Shown piece after piece: positions 28,358 to 36,853 of a stretch of 64,000 nt of DNA (position 1 is its first letter; every line of letters starts with the position of its first letter). A program made the translations under genes and the position numbers. The stretch covers positions 1 through 64,000 of the forward strand of contig DUOO01000016.1 in NCBI GenBank assembly GCA_012838795.1. The letters are read 5' to 3'. The notes beneath the pieces were generated by a model that ran no database searches, was not told where the DNA came from, and worked only from the letters and a program-made list of their open reading frames with translations. The DNA is from Clostridiaceae bacterium. Its GTDB lineage: Bacteria; Bacillota; Clostridia; Saccharofermentanales; DTU023.

Positions 28358-29397
28358 TGTCGAAGATCAATAACAGATCAAACGCAAAAGTACCTAAGCT
28401 AACATCGGATGCACAAAAATCCGGCACTTTGAATGTACGGAATAAATCTGATGTACAAAAAATAATTGATAGACCTGATGAATCGAACAGATCTTTTTCC
28501 GCTCAATTAAGAGAATCAATTTTAGGTTCGATTGAACAGGATGTTAATTATCTTCGAATCGGTTTTGTTGCATTTTGCAGCGTCAGTTTCAAGTCATTAA
28601 AAAAACGATTGAGGCTGGCAACACGTTCCGAAAATTTGATTAACTATTTCCGCAGAGTATTGCGCATTGAATATCAGACAGAACCTAAAATCGTATATCA
28701 TAAAGAATTGATTACCTGTACCGTAAATGATCAGGTAATAATTTCTGATATCGCTGATGATGTAGATCAATTGTTTCATCAAAATCCTGCAAGTTTAAGC
28801 GAGCAATATTCTGTTGAAGATTACTATATGTTAATCAGAGCAATTTTACGTGGCTTATATCTGGGCTGTGGTTTTTTGGCAAATCCACAAGAAAGATATC
28901 ATCTGGAATTTAATATCCCTAAACGTTCAACTTCGCTTTGGTATGGACTTTTTCTCTCGGAATTGAATCTTGAACCGGGACGTACGGTTCATCAAGGAAG
29001 TGAAGTGCTATACCTAAAAGAAGGTGAGCTGATTGCAGATTTCTTGCGTTATGTCGGTGCAGATCAATATTTAATTAAATTTGAAGAAGTCAGAGTTGAG
29101 AAAGATATGCGTAATCATGTAAACAGAATTGTCAATTGTGATAATGCCAATGCTCAACGCCTTGCAAATTCAGTGGCAAGACAGATTTATAATATTAATT
29201 TTCTGATTGAAAAAAAGGGCTTGGCAAGTTTACCTGATGACTTACGTGAAGCTGCAGAATTACGCCTGAAATATCCGGATTATTCTTTGCGGGAATTAGG
29301 TGAGCAGGCAACGCCACCTTTAGGTAAATCAGGTATAAATCATCGGTTGAGTAAACTTGACAAATTGGCTGATGAATTACGTCAGAATAAGGGATAA
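28357..29397 (+). CDS. whiA: Sporulation/cell-division regulator WhiA
   Basis: A 346-residue WhiA-family protein. The middle resembles the LAGLIDADG-like domain (including RAILRGLYLGCGFLANPQERYHLEF), and the C-terminal helix-turn-helix has YSLRELGEQ and GKSGINHRLSKLDKLA. A charged N-terminal extension of about 45 residues precedes the family core, making it longer than the common 310-320. WhiA acts as a transcription factor in actinobacteria and affects division in Bacilli. The ATG overlaps the rapZ stop (TAATG), implying coupling. Confidence 0.93.
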   Translation: MSKINNRSNAKVPKLTSDAQKSGTLNVRNKSDVQKIIDRPDESNRSFSAQLRESILGSIEQDVNYLRIGFVAFCSVSFKSLKKRLRLATRSENLINYFRRVLRIEYQTEPKIVYHKELITCTVNDQVIISDIADDVDQLFHQNPASLSEQYSVEDYYMLIRAILRGLYLGCGFLANPQERYHLEFNIPKRSTSLWYGLFLSELNLEPGRTVHQGSEVLYLKEGELIADFLRYVGADQYLIKFEEVRVEKDMRNHVNRIVNCDNANAQRLANSVARQIYNINFLIEKKGLASLPDDLREAAELRLKYPDYSLRELGEQATPPLGKSGINHRLSKLDKLADELRQNKG

Positions 29398-29432
29398 GAA
29401 AAATCCATCAGGATAATAATGAAGGAGTGTAA

Positions 29433-29894
29433 ATGATACATGTTGTCTTGGTAGAACCGGTGATACCTCCGAATACAGGAAATATTGCGCGTACTTGTGT
29501 TGCGACTAATTCGAAATTACATTTAGTTGAACCGCTTGGTTTTTCCTTGTCAGATCGGGCTTTAAAACGAGCCGGTTTGGACTATTGGTTTGATCTGGAT
29601 GTAAAACTGTGGCCGGATCTTGATCACTGTCTGCCTGCTTTTAATGATCAGCAAATATTTTATGTAACAACTAAAGGCAAACAATTATATTCTGATGTAC
29701 AATATAAGGACAATTGTGTTTTGTTTTTCGGTAAGGAGGATAAGGGATTGCCGGAAGAGATATTGTTTACCCATCCGGAACGATGTATCAGAATACCGAT
29801 GGCGGATGATAAACGTTCATTGAATTTGGCGAATTCGGTTTCGATCGTATTATATGAAGCTTTACGTCAACAAGGATTTCCTGAATTGAGATAA
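29433..29894 (+). CDS. trmL: tRNA (cytidine(34)-2'-O)-methyltransferase TrmL
   Basis: A 153-residue SPOUT methyltransferase that in the family methylates the 2'-OH of the wobble base in certain Leu tRNAs. Motifs are PPNTGNIARTC near the N terminus, LVEPLGFSLSDRALKRAGLDYW, FFGKEDKGLP, and the SAM knot segment RIPMADDKRSLNLANSVSIVLYE. The length is standard. It starts at ATG 29433 behind AAGGAG, 35 bases after whiA. Confidence 0.94.
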   Translation: MIHVVLVEPVIPPNTGNIARTCVATNSKLHLVEPLGFSLSDRALKRAGLDYWFDLDVKLWPDLDHCLPAFNDQQIFYVTTKGKQLYSDVQYKDNCVLFFGKEDKGLPEEILFTHPERCIRIPMADDKRSLNLANSVSIVLYEALRQQGFPELR

Positions 29895-30000
29895 TGCAGG
29901 GTATAATTGACTTAAATATTATAATACGTATGTAATCCGGAGTATATTTTTAGATTTCTAAAGGGTAAACAAGTGCAAGTATTTTAGATAGGTATTTTTA

Positions 30001-30378
30001 ATGGCGGAAGAAAAATTGATGTTTAATTGGGCAACATGTGAGCTGGCTGCGTATCGTAAAGGTTATATATTGGTCAAGCTCGATTTTAAAACAAATGTAT
30101 TATCTTGGAAAGATAGTAATCGTTGGTTTAATAATTTTGTTCGTGGTTTACCCAAAAATCAAATGCAGCCGTTATATGATGTTTTATATCAATTCATTAT
30201 AGAAAATCGCGATAAAGAATATAAAACAACTGATATTCCGCAACATTATGTCTGGAATGTTCAGGTAGGTAATGACAATAATACTATTGAAATAAGCGGT
30301 TACGATACTGATACTGAAATATGGCAAGAATTAGTTAAAGCCATTGAAAAAGCCGGTCATCGAGATTTCAAATTGTAA
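30001..30378 (+). CDS. Hypothetical cytoplasmic protein
   Basis: A 125-residue soluble protein that I do not recognise. It has no signal peptide, membrane helix, Cys or known motif, and has several Trp residues (NWAT, SWKDS, RWFNN, VWNVQV, EIWQEL). The ribosome site is weak (AGG nine bases before ATG). It lies 13 bases before a multi-helix membrane protein gene and is probably co-transcribed with it. Confidence 0.7.
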   Translation: MAEEKLMFNWATCELAAYRKGYILVKLDFKTNVLSWKDSNRWFNNFVRGLPKNQMQPLYDVLYQFIIENRDKEYKTTDIPQHYVWNVQVGNDNNTIEISGYDTDTEIWQELVKAIEKAGHRDFKL

Positions 30379-30391
30379 TTTGGAGAAAAAA

Positions 30392-30991
30392 ATGGATTTT
30401 TGGGAAGGTTTCTTTTTAGGAAAATATTGGACTGATTCTAATTTTGAGGATAAACCACGCAAGGCGTTTTTCTTATTGATAGGATTTGTTGTTTGCCTAT
30501 TTAGTGTCGCTAATTTCATGTTTCCTGATCTTGTTGAAAAAATCTTTATAATGCCATTTTGGCTTCATTTATTGTCAGGCTTAATTTTGCTTGTCGGATT
30601 ACCCTTTGCGGCAGCACATTATCATAAACTAAGTTTTTTCATAAAAATCATTATCCTGCTTGGTTATTTACTTCAATATGTTTTCCTGATTTTTGGATTT
30701 GTTCAGATGATTTCAGGTCAAGTCGGCCTGGATACAGAGAGTATTCCTGCATTTTTCTTGAATATGTTTGATCGAGTGATGTCTTTAAGCGGTGAACTGT
30801 TTACATTTTTGGGTGGTCTGGGAAGTACAATAGCATCGGTACTTGGCGGAATCATTATCGGTGGTTCGATCGCTGTATTATTTTTGTTTGTAGCGATATT
30901 TATTCCCTTGGCATATATTTTGTTATTCAGGGCTTTGCAGCGTTTAATTGATAAATTAATTTATGATAAATGGTATGGTGTAAAAATATGA
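30392..30991 (+). CDS. Hypothetical multi-helix membrane protein
   Basis: A 199-residue integral membrane protein of unknown function. At least four hydrophobic segments are visible, at about residues 28-52, 60-80, 86-110 and 150-180, the last possibly forming two helices. I chose ATG 30392 because TGGAG precedes it; the frame to 30344 overlaps the previous gene. The gene follows a soluble unknown by 13 bases. Confidence 0.72.
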   Translation: MDFWEGFFLGKYWTDSNFEDKPRKAFFLLIGFVVCLFSVANFMFPDLVEKIFIMPFWLHLLSGLILLVGLPFAAAHYHKLSFFIKIIILLGYLLQYVFLIFGFVQMISGQVGLDTESIPAFFLNMFDRVMSLSGELFTFLGGLGSTIASVLGGIIIGGSIAVLFLFVAIFIPLAYILLFRALQRLIDKLIYDKWYGVKI

Positions 30992-31106
30992 AATGAATTT
31001 ATTGGCTGCAGCGAATACTAATCAGGCTTTAGCCAAGCTTTCTTGGAACAAGCATAACCTTATCATTTTTGCAAATTCACATTTTTTTCATATTAATACA
31101 TTTTTG

Positions 31107-31139
31107 TTTGATTTGTATTATTTCAAAATACAAATCAAA
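31107..31139 (+). terminator. Perfect 13-bp AT-rich hairpin in the 212-base gap before the PDZ gene
   Basis: 31107-31119 pairs exactly with 31127-31139 around a 7-base loop, followed by T-rich sequence (TATTCTTATTTTATT). It is AT-rich but fully paired, so it may act as a weak terminator for the membrane protein gene. A 68-codon frame crossing it (30993-31199) looks non-coding. Confidence 0.5.
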
Positions 31140-31203
31140 ATCGTATTCTTATTTTATTATCGAATAAGTATCGGGATAGTTTACCGAATGTCAGAGTAAT
31201 CAT

Positions 31204-31839
31204 ATGAAAGATACAGAGCATTTTAAATCAAATATTTCTGATAAATATATTTTGAATAATTCAGAGCCGGAGCCTAAAAAATATCCGACTGTTAATTTAG
31301 ATGGCAGCTATTATTATTCATACCCTGAACAAGATTCAAATATCAATAAAAATGATCAAACAAATAACAAAAATAATAACACTTTATGGATTGTTTTCAG
31401 TGCAGTATTGTTTGTCAGTTTGTTCTGCGGATTATTATTCGTTTCTGATTATTTCCCAAAAGAACAGATTAATCAATTTAATCTCTATCGAGCCGATCAG
31501 AGTAACAGACAAACTGACGTGAAACAATCGCAGATGATTGATGCAGGTCATGTCATTGTCAATAAAATCGGAAAACCTTTTGGCTGTAGTTTTTTTATTA
31601 ATAAAAACATGTCAGAAGGATTGTTTATCGAACAGATTGTTGAAGATGGTCCGGCTGACCAAGCAGGATTATCGGCAAGAGATCAAATTGTGTTTCTCGA
31701 TGATCAGAAAATTGAAACTATCCGCGATGTGATCGATATTTGTAATCAGAAAAAAACCGGAGATGTAGTTAAAGTTATATTTGTCAGAAACGACATAGAG
31801 TACGAAACCTTAATAACAATTGATCAATTGAATGATTAA
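31204..31839 (+). CDS. Membrane-anchored PDZ domain protein
   Basis: A 211-residue protein with a polar, Asn-rich cytoplasmic N terminus (residues 1-58), one membrane helix (about 60-80) and an extracytoplasmic PDZ domain (about 118-208) with the marks DGPADQAGLSARDQIVFLDD and GDVVKVIFVRN. There is no trypsin-like or other protease domain, so it is a PDZ-only protein that probably binds C termini or partner proteins outside the membrane. The ATG 31204 has no convincing ribosome site. Function is not known. Confidence 0.75.
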   Translation: MKDTEHFKSNISDKYILNNSEPEPKKYPTVNLDGSYYYSYPEQDSNINKNDQTNNKNNNTLWIVFSAVLFVSLFCGLLFVSDYFPKEQINQFNLYRADQSNRQTDVKQSQMIDAGHVIVNKIGKPFGCSFFINKNMSEGLFIEQIVEDGPADQAGLSARDQIVFLDDQKIETIRDVIDICNQKKTGDVVKVIFVRNDIEYETLITIDQLND

Positions 31840-31931
31840 TTAAAACACAATGAATATTTCTATTTACCGATTTTCTCATATTATATTTCTTTTTTGAATT
31901 CCTTATTCTTTTACTCCTTTAATCACGATAA

Positions 31932-31958
31932 AGTTTGTATGCATTATACATACAAACT
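31932..31958. repeat. Inverted repeat upstream of the SH3-protein remnant
   Basis: AGTTTGTATG (31932-31941) and CATACAAACT (31949-31958) pair perfectly around CATTATA. There is no T run after it, and it lies about 70 bases before the next start, so it looks more like an operator than a terminator. The 186-base gap 31840-32025 holds nothing else I can name. Confidence 0.4.
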
Positions 31959-32025
31959 ATTAAATATTTCATTGTAAATTATCAATGGAGAATTATCGTA
32001 CAGAAAATCGAAAAGGAGTAATATC

Positions 32026-32512
32026 ATGAATAAAAAATTATTTTTGAAAATTCAGGCTTTTATCCTGATGTTATTGATCATATTAACTACCCTTGTTATT
32101 CCTCCTCAGCATATTAAAGCAGCAACAATAATTGCCGGAGATGAAGAATCAGCGGAAGTTGTTGCGGATAATTCTACATCAGCGAATGAAAATTTAGATT
32201 CTGCACTTTCAGCGAACAGTTCGGATGAGCAAAATGATTTAGAACAGGTAGCCAAAGAATCTGAAAGCAGTGATATTCCCTTTGTATCAGACAACGAGGA
32301 AGCGGAAGAAACTGATGTAATCCCTCCGGATGACCGGATATGCTAAACAAACCTTATACATGAGAGATGTACCAGGCGGATCCATAATCGGAACAATCCC
32401 GATAGGTCGCAAGGTAAGCGGTAATCTTTTTGAAAACATGGTAAAGACGACTTATAACGGCAAGACGGGTTATGTATATGCTGCTTTACTGCAAAAGAAT
32501 CCGGTAAAATAA
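32026..32512 (+). pseudogene. Exported SH3-domain protein broken by a frameshift
   Basis: The first frame (32026-32346) gives a signal peptide (MNKKLFLKIQAF... through HIKAA) and an acidic Ser/Glu/Asp-rich linker, then stops. The second frame (32330-32512) continues with a bacterial SH3-like domain: TGYAKQTLYMRDVPGGSIIG... to GKTGYVYAALL. A single one-base shift between about 32321 and 32343 would rejoin them as one secreted SH3b protein that binds cell-wall material. The second frame has no ribosome site of its own and no classical slippery heptamer is present, so mutation or sequencing error is more likely than programmed shifting. Confidence 0.75.
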
Positions 32513-32580
32513 AACGATAGATCGATTATGGCAATCTGTAAAGAACATTGTAATATTATTCTTTAATTATTTATTATATT

Positions 32581-32994
32581 GGTAAACTTAAACTGATTTC
32601 TCTTTCAATTTTATTCTCGAGGATGGTCAAATAACGACTGGCGATTGTGCTGCGGTGCAATGGTGCGATATTCAGGTGCAGATGGCAGAGATCCTTTGGA
32701 AGATATTAAACTGTTTGCCAATTATCAGGCAGGTCATATGGTTCAAATCAAAACACCTGATTTAGACGGTTTGGATAATATGATTGAAGCGGTTCTCTAT
32801 TGTAAAAAACATGGGATTAAAGCTTATATAGGCGGCACTTGTAATGAAACCGATATTTCGCAAGAATCTGTATGCAAGTAACAATGGGTGTTTGTCCGGA
32901 TCAAGTTTTGGCAAAACCGGGAATGGGTGTCGATGAAGCCTTCATAATTGCCTATAATGAAATGCAAAGAGTTTTGGCAATCAGAGGAAAATAA
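32581..32994 (+). pseudogene. Methylaspartate ammonia-lyase remnant
   Basis: Fragments match methylaspartate ammonia-lyase, the enzyme that converts 3-methylaspartate to mesaconate in glutamate fermentation. In order: ISLSIL then (frame shifted) LEDGQITTGDCAAVQ, YSGADGRDPL, EDIKLFANYQAGHMVQIKTPDL...AYIGGTCNETD, and after another shift VTMGVCPDQVLAKPGMGVDEA to the end. At least four lesions are visible: a shift near 32616, an 8-base tandem duplication (32654-32661/32662-32669), a large in-frame deletion at about 32698 that removes the barrel (roughly 230 codons), and a shift near 32868-32880. The start codon and N terminus are also missing. It cannot make an active enzyme. Confidence 0.85.
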
Positions 32995-33147
32995 ACGAAG
33001 CAATTTCGGATTAAACTACAAAATGTGCTAAAATTATAGTTTAGTAATGTTTTTGTTTATTATTGAGTAATATTTAAGTATTATAAAATATTTTATTAGA
33101 AGATTAATACATTTTTTTGTTATAGGAGTTTTCAAGGAGAGTAAAAT

Positions 33148-34788
33148 TTGGAATTCCCTTTTGAACAAGATAGAAAAAGACGTCAACTTGACTCCGGCCG
33201 TCTTTTGAAAAGAAACCATAATATAAAAGCCGGTGATTCACGGACGATAGCAAGGGCAACCTTGATTTCGATGATCGGTCTGTTCATGGCGAAAATTACC
33301 GGCTTTTTGCGTGAAGTCTTAGTTGTACCGATTTTAGGTTATGGAATGTATTCCGATCCCTATTATATCGCATTTGCCATTCCCGATTTCCTGTTTGCAC
33401 TATTAATCGGCGGAGCTGTTGCTGCGGCAATTACACCAACTCTATCAGAGGGTATAGAGCAAAATCGCGAACGTGAAGCTTGGCGCAGTGTAAGTATTTT
33501 CATCAGTATTGCAGGCATAGTCATGATGGCAGTGTTAGGTTTGGCGGCAATTTTGATGCAATGGTTGTTACCTGCAATTAATCCGGGCAGATTAGCAAAA
33601 GTCATCAATGCGGCAATTCCCGTTTCAAGAATACTGCTCGTTCAATGCTTTTTCATGACTTTAATCGCTTTAACTCAAGGAATTTTGACTTCATATAAAC
33701 GTTTCGGTTTAGCCGCATTCGGCGTAATGATTTATAATATTCTTTTTATGATTGTCCTGATAACTTTCGGTGAAGAAAGTTTGGCAGGATTAAAGAAAGT
33801 TGCTTGGGGAGTCGTCGGTTCTGCGGCAATCTATTTTTTGTTTCAATTAGTATTGGCACGCAGAGAATTAAAGCATTTTAAGTTTAATTTAGACTATAAA
33901 GATTCCGGATTTAAAAAATTACTTGGTTTGGCAATTCCTACTTTGTTGTCCGGGTCGGTCTTGCATTTGAATGGTCTGATTATGAATGCTTTCACTAATC
34001 AGTTTACCGGTGCGATCACTTCGATCATACAGGCTAATCAAACATTTATGTTGCCATACGGTGTAATAGCAGTGGGTATAGGAACGGTTATGTTGCCTAA
34101 TTTAACCGGCTTTTATGCTAAACGTGATTATCAGCAATGCAAGCAATTATTTACCAAAAGCATCAGACGAGCTTTGTTTTTGACCGGACCGATTGCTGTG
34201 ATTTTCTTTGTCTTGGATTTTGAAACAATTCAATTGATTTTTCAATGGAGCTCTAAGTATAAGAATAGTGATGTAGTAATAACCGGAGAAGTTTTACAAT
34301 GGCTTTGTGTCAGCTTAATTGCCCAAACAATTGTCTATATGACTAATCAGGCTTTTTATGCAAGGAAAGTTACCAGAATTGCTTTGTTTAACGGTATTAT
34401 GACATTGATCTTAAATCCGTTATTTTGTGTTTTGTTTACAAAAGTCTTTGATTACGGTGTTAAAGGTATCGCAATGGCTCATGCAGCTTATAGTGTGCTT
34501 AGTGCACTTATCGTGTATACACTTTATAAACTGCATAAACCCCAAGCTAAACCTTATCGGATTTTTCCCTTTATGTTGCGATTGGCTTACTGCTTAATAA
34601 TTATGGGTTTAGTTCTTTCGGCAATTAATTTGATTCCGATATACCCTTCCGGTAAAGTTTTGCAAGCAGTAGTCTATCTGATTAAATTAATCATCGGCTT
34701 GGTTGTATATTATATTGCAGGCATTTCAATCAATTTACATGAAGTGATTGATTTGCGCAATAAACTGAAAATCAAAATTAGCAATTAA
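33148..34788 (+). CDS. murJ: Lipid II flippase MurJ
   Basis: A 546-residue polytopic membrane protein of the MATE/MviN family with about 14 helices, which moves lipid-linked peptidoglycan precursor across the membrane. Family marks are GFLREVLVVPILGYGMYSDPYYIAFAIPDFL in the first quarter and the conserved GIGTVMLPNLTGFYA. It starts with TTG (33148) behind AAGGAGA; the first 35 residues are a charged cytoplasmic extension. No other cell-wall gene is next to it, and it follows a decayed stretch. Confidence 0.92.
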   Translation: MEFPFEQDRKRRQLDSGRLLKRNHNIKAGDSRTIARATLISMIGLFMAKITGFLREVLVVPILGYGMYSDPYYIAFAIPDFLFALLIGGAVAAAITPTLSEGIEQNREREAWRSVSIFISIAGIVMMAVLGLAAILMQWLLPAINPGRLAKVINAAIPVSRILLVQCFFMTLIALTQGILTSYKRFGLAAFGVMIYNILFMIVLITFGEESLAGLKKVAWGVVGSAAIYFLFQLVLARRELKHFKFNLDYKDSGFKKLLGLAIPTLLSGSVLHLNGLIMNAFTNQFTGAITSIIQANQTFMLPYGVIAVGIGTVMLPNLTGFYAKRDYQQCKQLFTKSIRRALFLTGPIAVIFFVLDFETIQLIFQWSSKYKNSDVVITGEVLQWLCVSLIAQTIVYMTNQAFYARKVTRIALFNGIMTLILNPLFCVLFTKVFDYGVKGIAMAHAAYSVLSALIVYTLYKLHKPQAKPYRIFPFMLRLAYCLIIMGLVLSAINLIPIYPSGKVLQAVVYLIKLIIGLVVYYIAGISINLHEVIDLRNKLKIKISN

Positions 34789-34840
34789 TAGTTATTAAAA
34801 GTTAAAAGCAAAATTTTATTTGCTGAATTAGGAGGACTCA

Positions 34841-35419
34841 ATGTCAATTAATCTCTATCAAGAAAAAATTCGCGATCTTCGCTTTGCATATATTGATCGC
34901 AAAAAACAAAGAAAAGCTGATTTGTTCATTGGTTTATGGTTGGAGTTAAAAATTTCGGTTGTGCAAAGTCAATCAATGCGGTCAATAATTAACCAAGAAA
35001 AACAATTAAATAACTTTTTCTCGAAACAAGAAATCATAACACTGTTGGAAGAGAATAAGCAGGAAGCCCAAAAGGCACTTTATGCTGAAATCTTAGATTC
35101 AGCTTTGCTTTATCAAAGCGCTTGTCTTGAAGACCGCCACTATGGTTCAAAGTTCTTTAATTTAATCAGATTGAAAGATGATGAGATTGCATACAAAGCT
35201 GCAAAAGAAGTTTATAATGATATTATTTCGGCTTTGCTCGGTATGAACGACTATACTTGGCGCAATTATATGATTACGGCACTTCATGTCGCTTATCAAG
35301 AAGTATTTAATAAAAATGCATTAAAACCGGAAATCATGTTTGATAAAGATGATCCGCAATTGTTAGATAAATTTACGCAAATTATCAATAATACGCTGAA
35401 AAACGAAGGAGCAGAGTAG
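34841..35419 (+). CDS. Hypothetical helical cytoplasmic protein
   Basis: A 192-residue soluble, mostly helical protein with many Lys and Glu residues, no Cys pairs beyond one, no membrane helix and no motif I recognise. It starts at ATG 34841 with a strong AGGAGG ribosome site. It lies 52 bases after murJ and 63 before hflX, so it may be in one transcript with them. Confidence 0.72.
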   Translation: MSINLYQEKIRDLRFAYIDRKKQRKADLFIGLWLELKISVVQSQSMRSIINQEKQLNNFFSKQEIITLLEENKQEAQKALYAEILDSALLYQSACLEDRHYGSKFFNLIRLKDDEIAYKAAKEVYNDIISALLGMNDYTWRNYMITALHVAYQEVFNKNALKPEIMFDKDDPQLLDKFTQIINNTLKNEGAE

Positions 35420-35482
35420 TTTGTAAAAATAAATCCGGCATAACTAAATTAAATATGTCGGACGAATAAGGAGCCGAATAAC

Positions 35483-36748
35483 TTGCAAGAAAATAATAGA
35501 GCAATCGTTCTGGGAATTCATTTAACTTCTGAAGGTCATTCTAAAGAAACTGCAGAATATTCGTTAGCAGAATTAGCAGAATTGGCAGAGACAGCAGGTT
35601 TGGAAGTTGTAGCGGAATCACTTCAAAGCAGATTAAAACTTGATCCGACCTATGCTGCAGGCAAAGGAAAATTAAATGAAATCTCCGAAATGGCAGAAGC
35701 CATGGAAGTGGAAACACTAGTATTGGATCTCAATTTAAGCGGTTCACAGATGCGGAATATTTCAGAATTAACCGGACTAAAAATAATTGATCGAACTTTG
35801 CTTATTTTGGATATTTTTGCATTACGGGCTACTACAATGGAGGGACGTCTTCAAGTTGAGATTGCTCAATTAAATGATCGTGCAACCAGATTGGTCGGTG
35901 CCGGTCTTGCTCTGTCACGTTTAGGCGGAGGCATCGGAACCAGAGGTCCGGGCGAGACACAATTGGAAACAGATCGCAGACATATTCAAAGACGTATTAA
36001 AACTTTAAAGCAGCGACTTAATGATTTAAGTAAGCGCAGGCAATTAACGCGTGAGAACAGGACGAAAAATCAATTAATAACCGGAGCTATTGTCGGTTAT
36101 ACGAATGCCGGAAAATCGACCTTGATGAACGCTTTATGTGAATCTGATTTGTTTACGATGGATCAGGTTTTTGCAACGCTTGATCCTACTGCAAGGCGTA
36201 TTAAGGATTCAAATATACCGATTGTATTAATTGATACTGTCGGTTTTATTCGAAAGTTACCTCATCAATTAATTGAGGCATTTCAGTCTACTTTGGAAGA
36301 AGTGAGCTATGCTGACTTTATAGTTCAGGTAACTGATATTTCCGATCCGGAATTTGAAGTACAGATGGATACCGTAGAAAGACAATTGGAAAATTTAGAA
36401 GCAGACAGTAAACCGAGAATTCATGTTTTCAATAAAATTGACTTGGTTGACACTCATAGAATTGACCAGATCAAAGAAACCAATCGTCATGCGATAAAAC
36501 AAGTTTTTATTTCTGCACGTAACGGAATAGGAATTACAGAATTAAAACAGGCAATTAATGAAATTCCGAAAGCTCAAATGTTGCCGTTTCATTTGATGAT
36601 TCCTTTTGATCAAAGTCAAATTGTTTCTGAGTTATGTAATGTTGCATTTATAGATAATGTTGAGTATACCGAATATGGTACAAAAATCAGTTTTCGCATT
36701 CATGAAGGGCATTTGGGAATAATCAAACCGCTTTTACAATCACTATAG
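35483..36748 (+). CDS. hflX: Ribosome-associated GTPase HflX
   Basis: A 421-residue HflX-family GTPase that binds 50S subunits and splits stalled ribosomes. The N-terminal HflX domain has DPTYAAGKGKL and the glycine-rich linker LSRLGGGIGTRGPGETQLETDRR (residues about 143-172); the G domain has GYTNAGKST, the switch-region DPTARR, DTVGF and NKID. It starts with TTG at 35483 behind AAGGAG. It may share a transcript with the upstream unknown gene. Confidence 0.94.
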   Translation: MQENNRAIVLGIHLTSEGHSKETAEYSLAELAELAETAGLEVVAESLQSRLKLDPTYAAGKGKLNEISEMAEAMEVETLVLDLNLSGSQMRNISELTGLKIIDRTLLILDIFALRATTMEGRLQVEIAQLNDRATRLVGAGLALSRLGGGIGTRGPGETQLETDRRHIQRRIKTLKQRLNDLSKRRQLTRENRTKNQLITGAIVGYTNAGKSTLMNALCESDLFTMDQVFATLDPTARRIKDSNIPIVLIDTVGFIRKLPHQLIEAFQSTLEEVSYADFIVQVTDISDPEFEVQMDTVERQLENLEADSKPRIHVFNKIDLVDTHRIDQIKETNRHAIKQVFISARNGIGITELKQAINEIPKAQMLPFHLMIPFDQSQIVSELCNVAFIDNVEYTEYGTKISFRIHEGHLGIIKPLLQSL

Positions 36749-36853
36749 TATTTAAGGATATTTTCCAAATAAAATAGAGATTCTCACGATAATTTCAGAT
36801 TAATTTGTCAGAAATATTTTTTCCTGGAAAAAGTTTTAGACGCTAACTTCAAA

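Noticed and set aside
30993-31199. 68-codon open frame after the multi-helix membrane protein
   Set aside because: It has no ribosome site, crosses a perfect hairpin, and its Phe/Ile/Tyr-rich product looks like translated AT-rich DNA.
32315-32350. Programmed ribosomal frameshift in the SH3 protein
   Set aside because: No X-XXY-YYZ slippery site, stop-codon context or stimulatory stem is visible; mutation is simpler.
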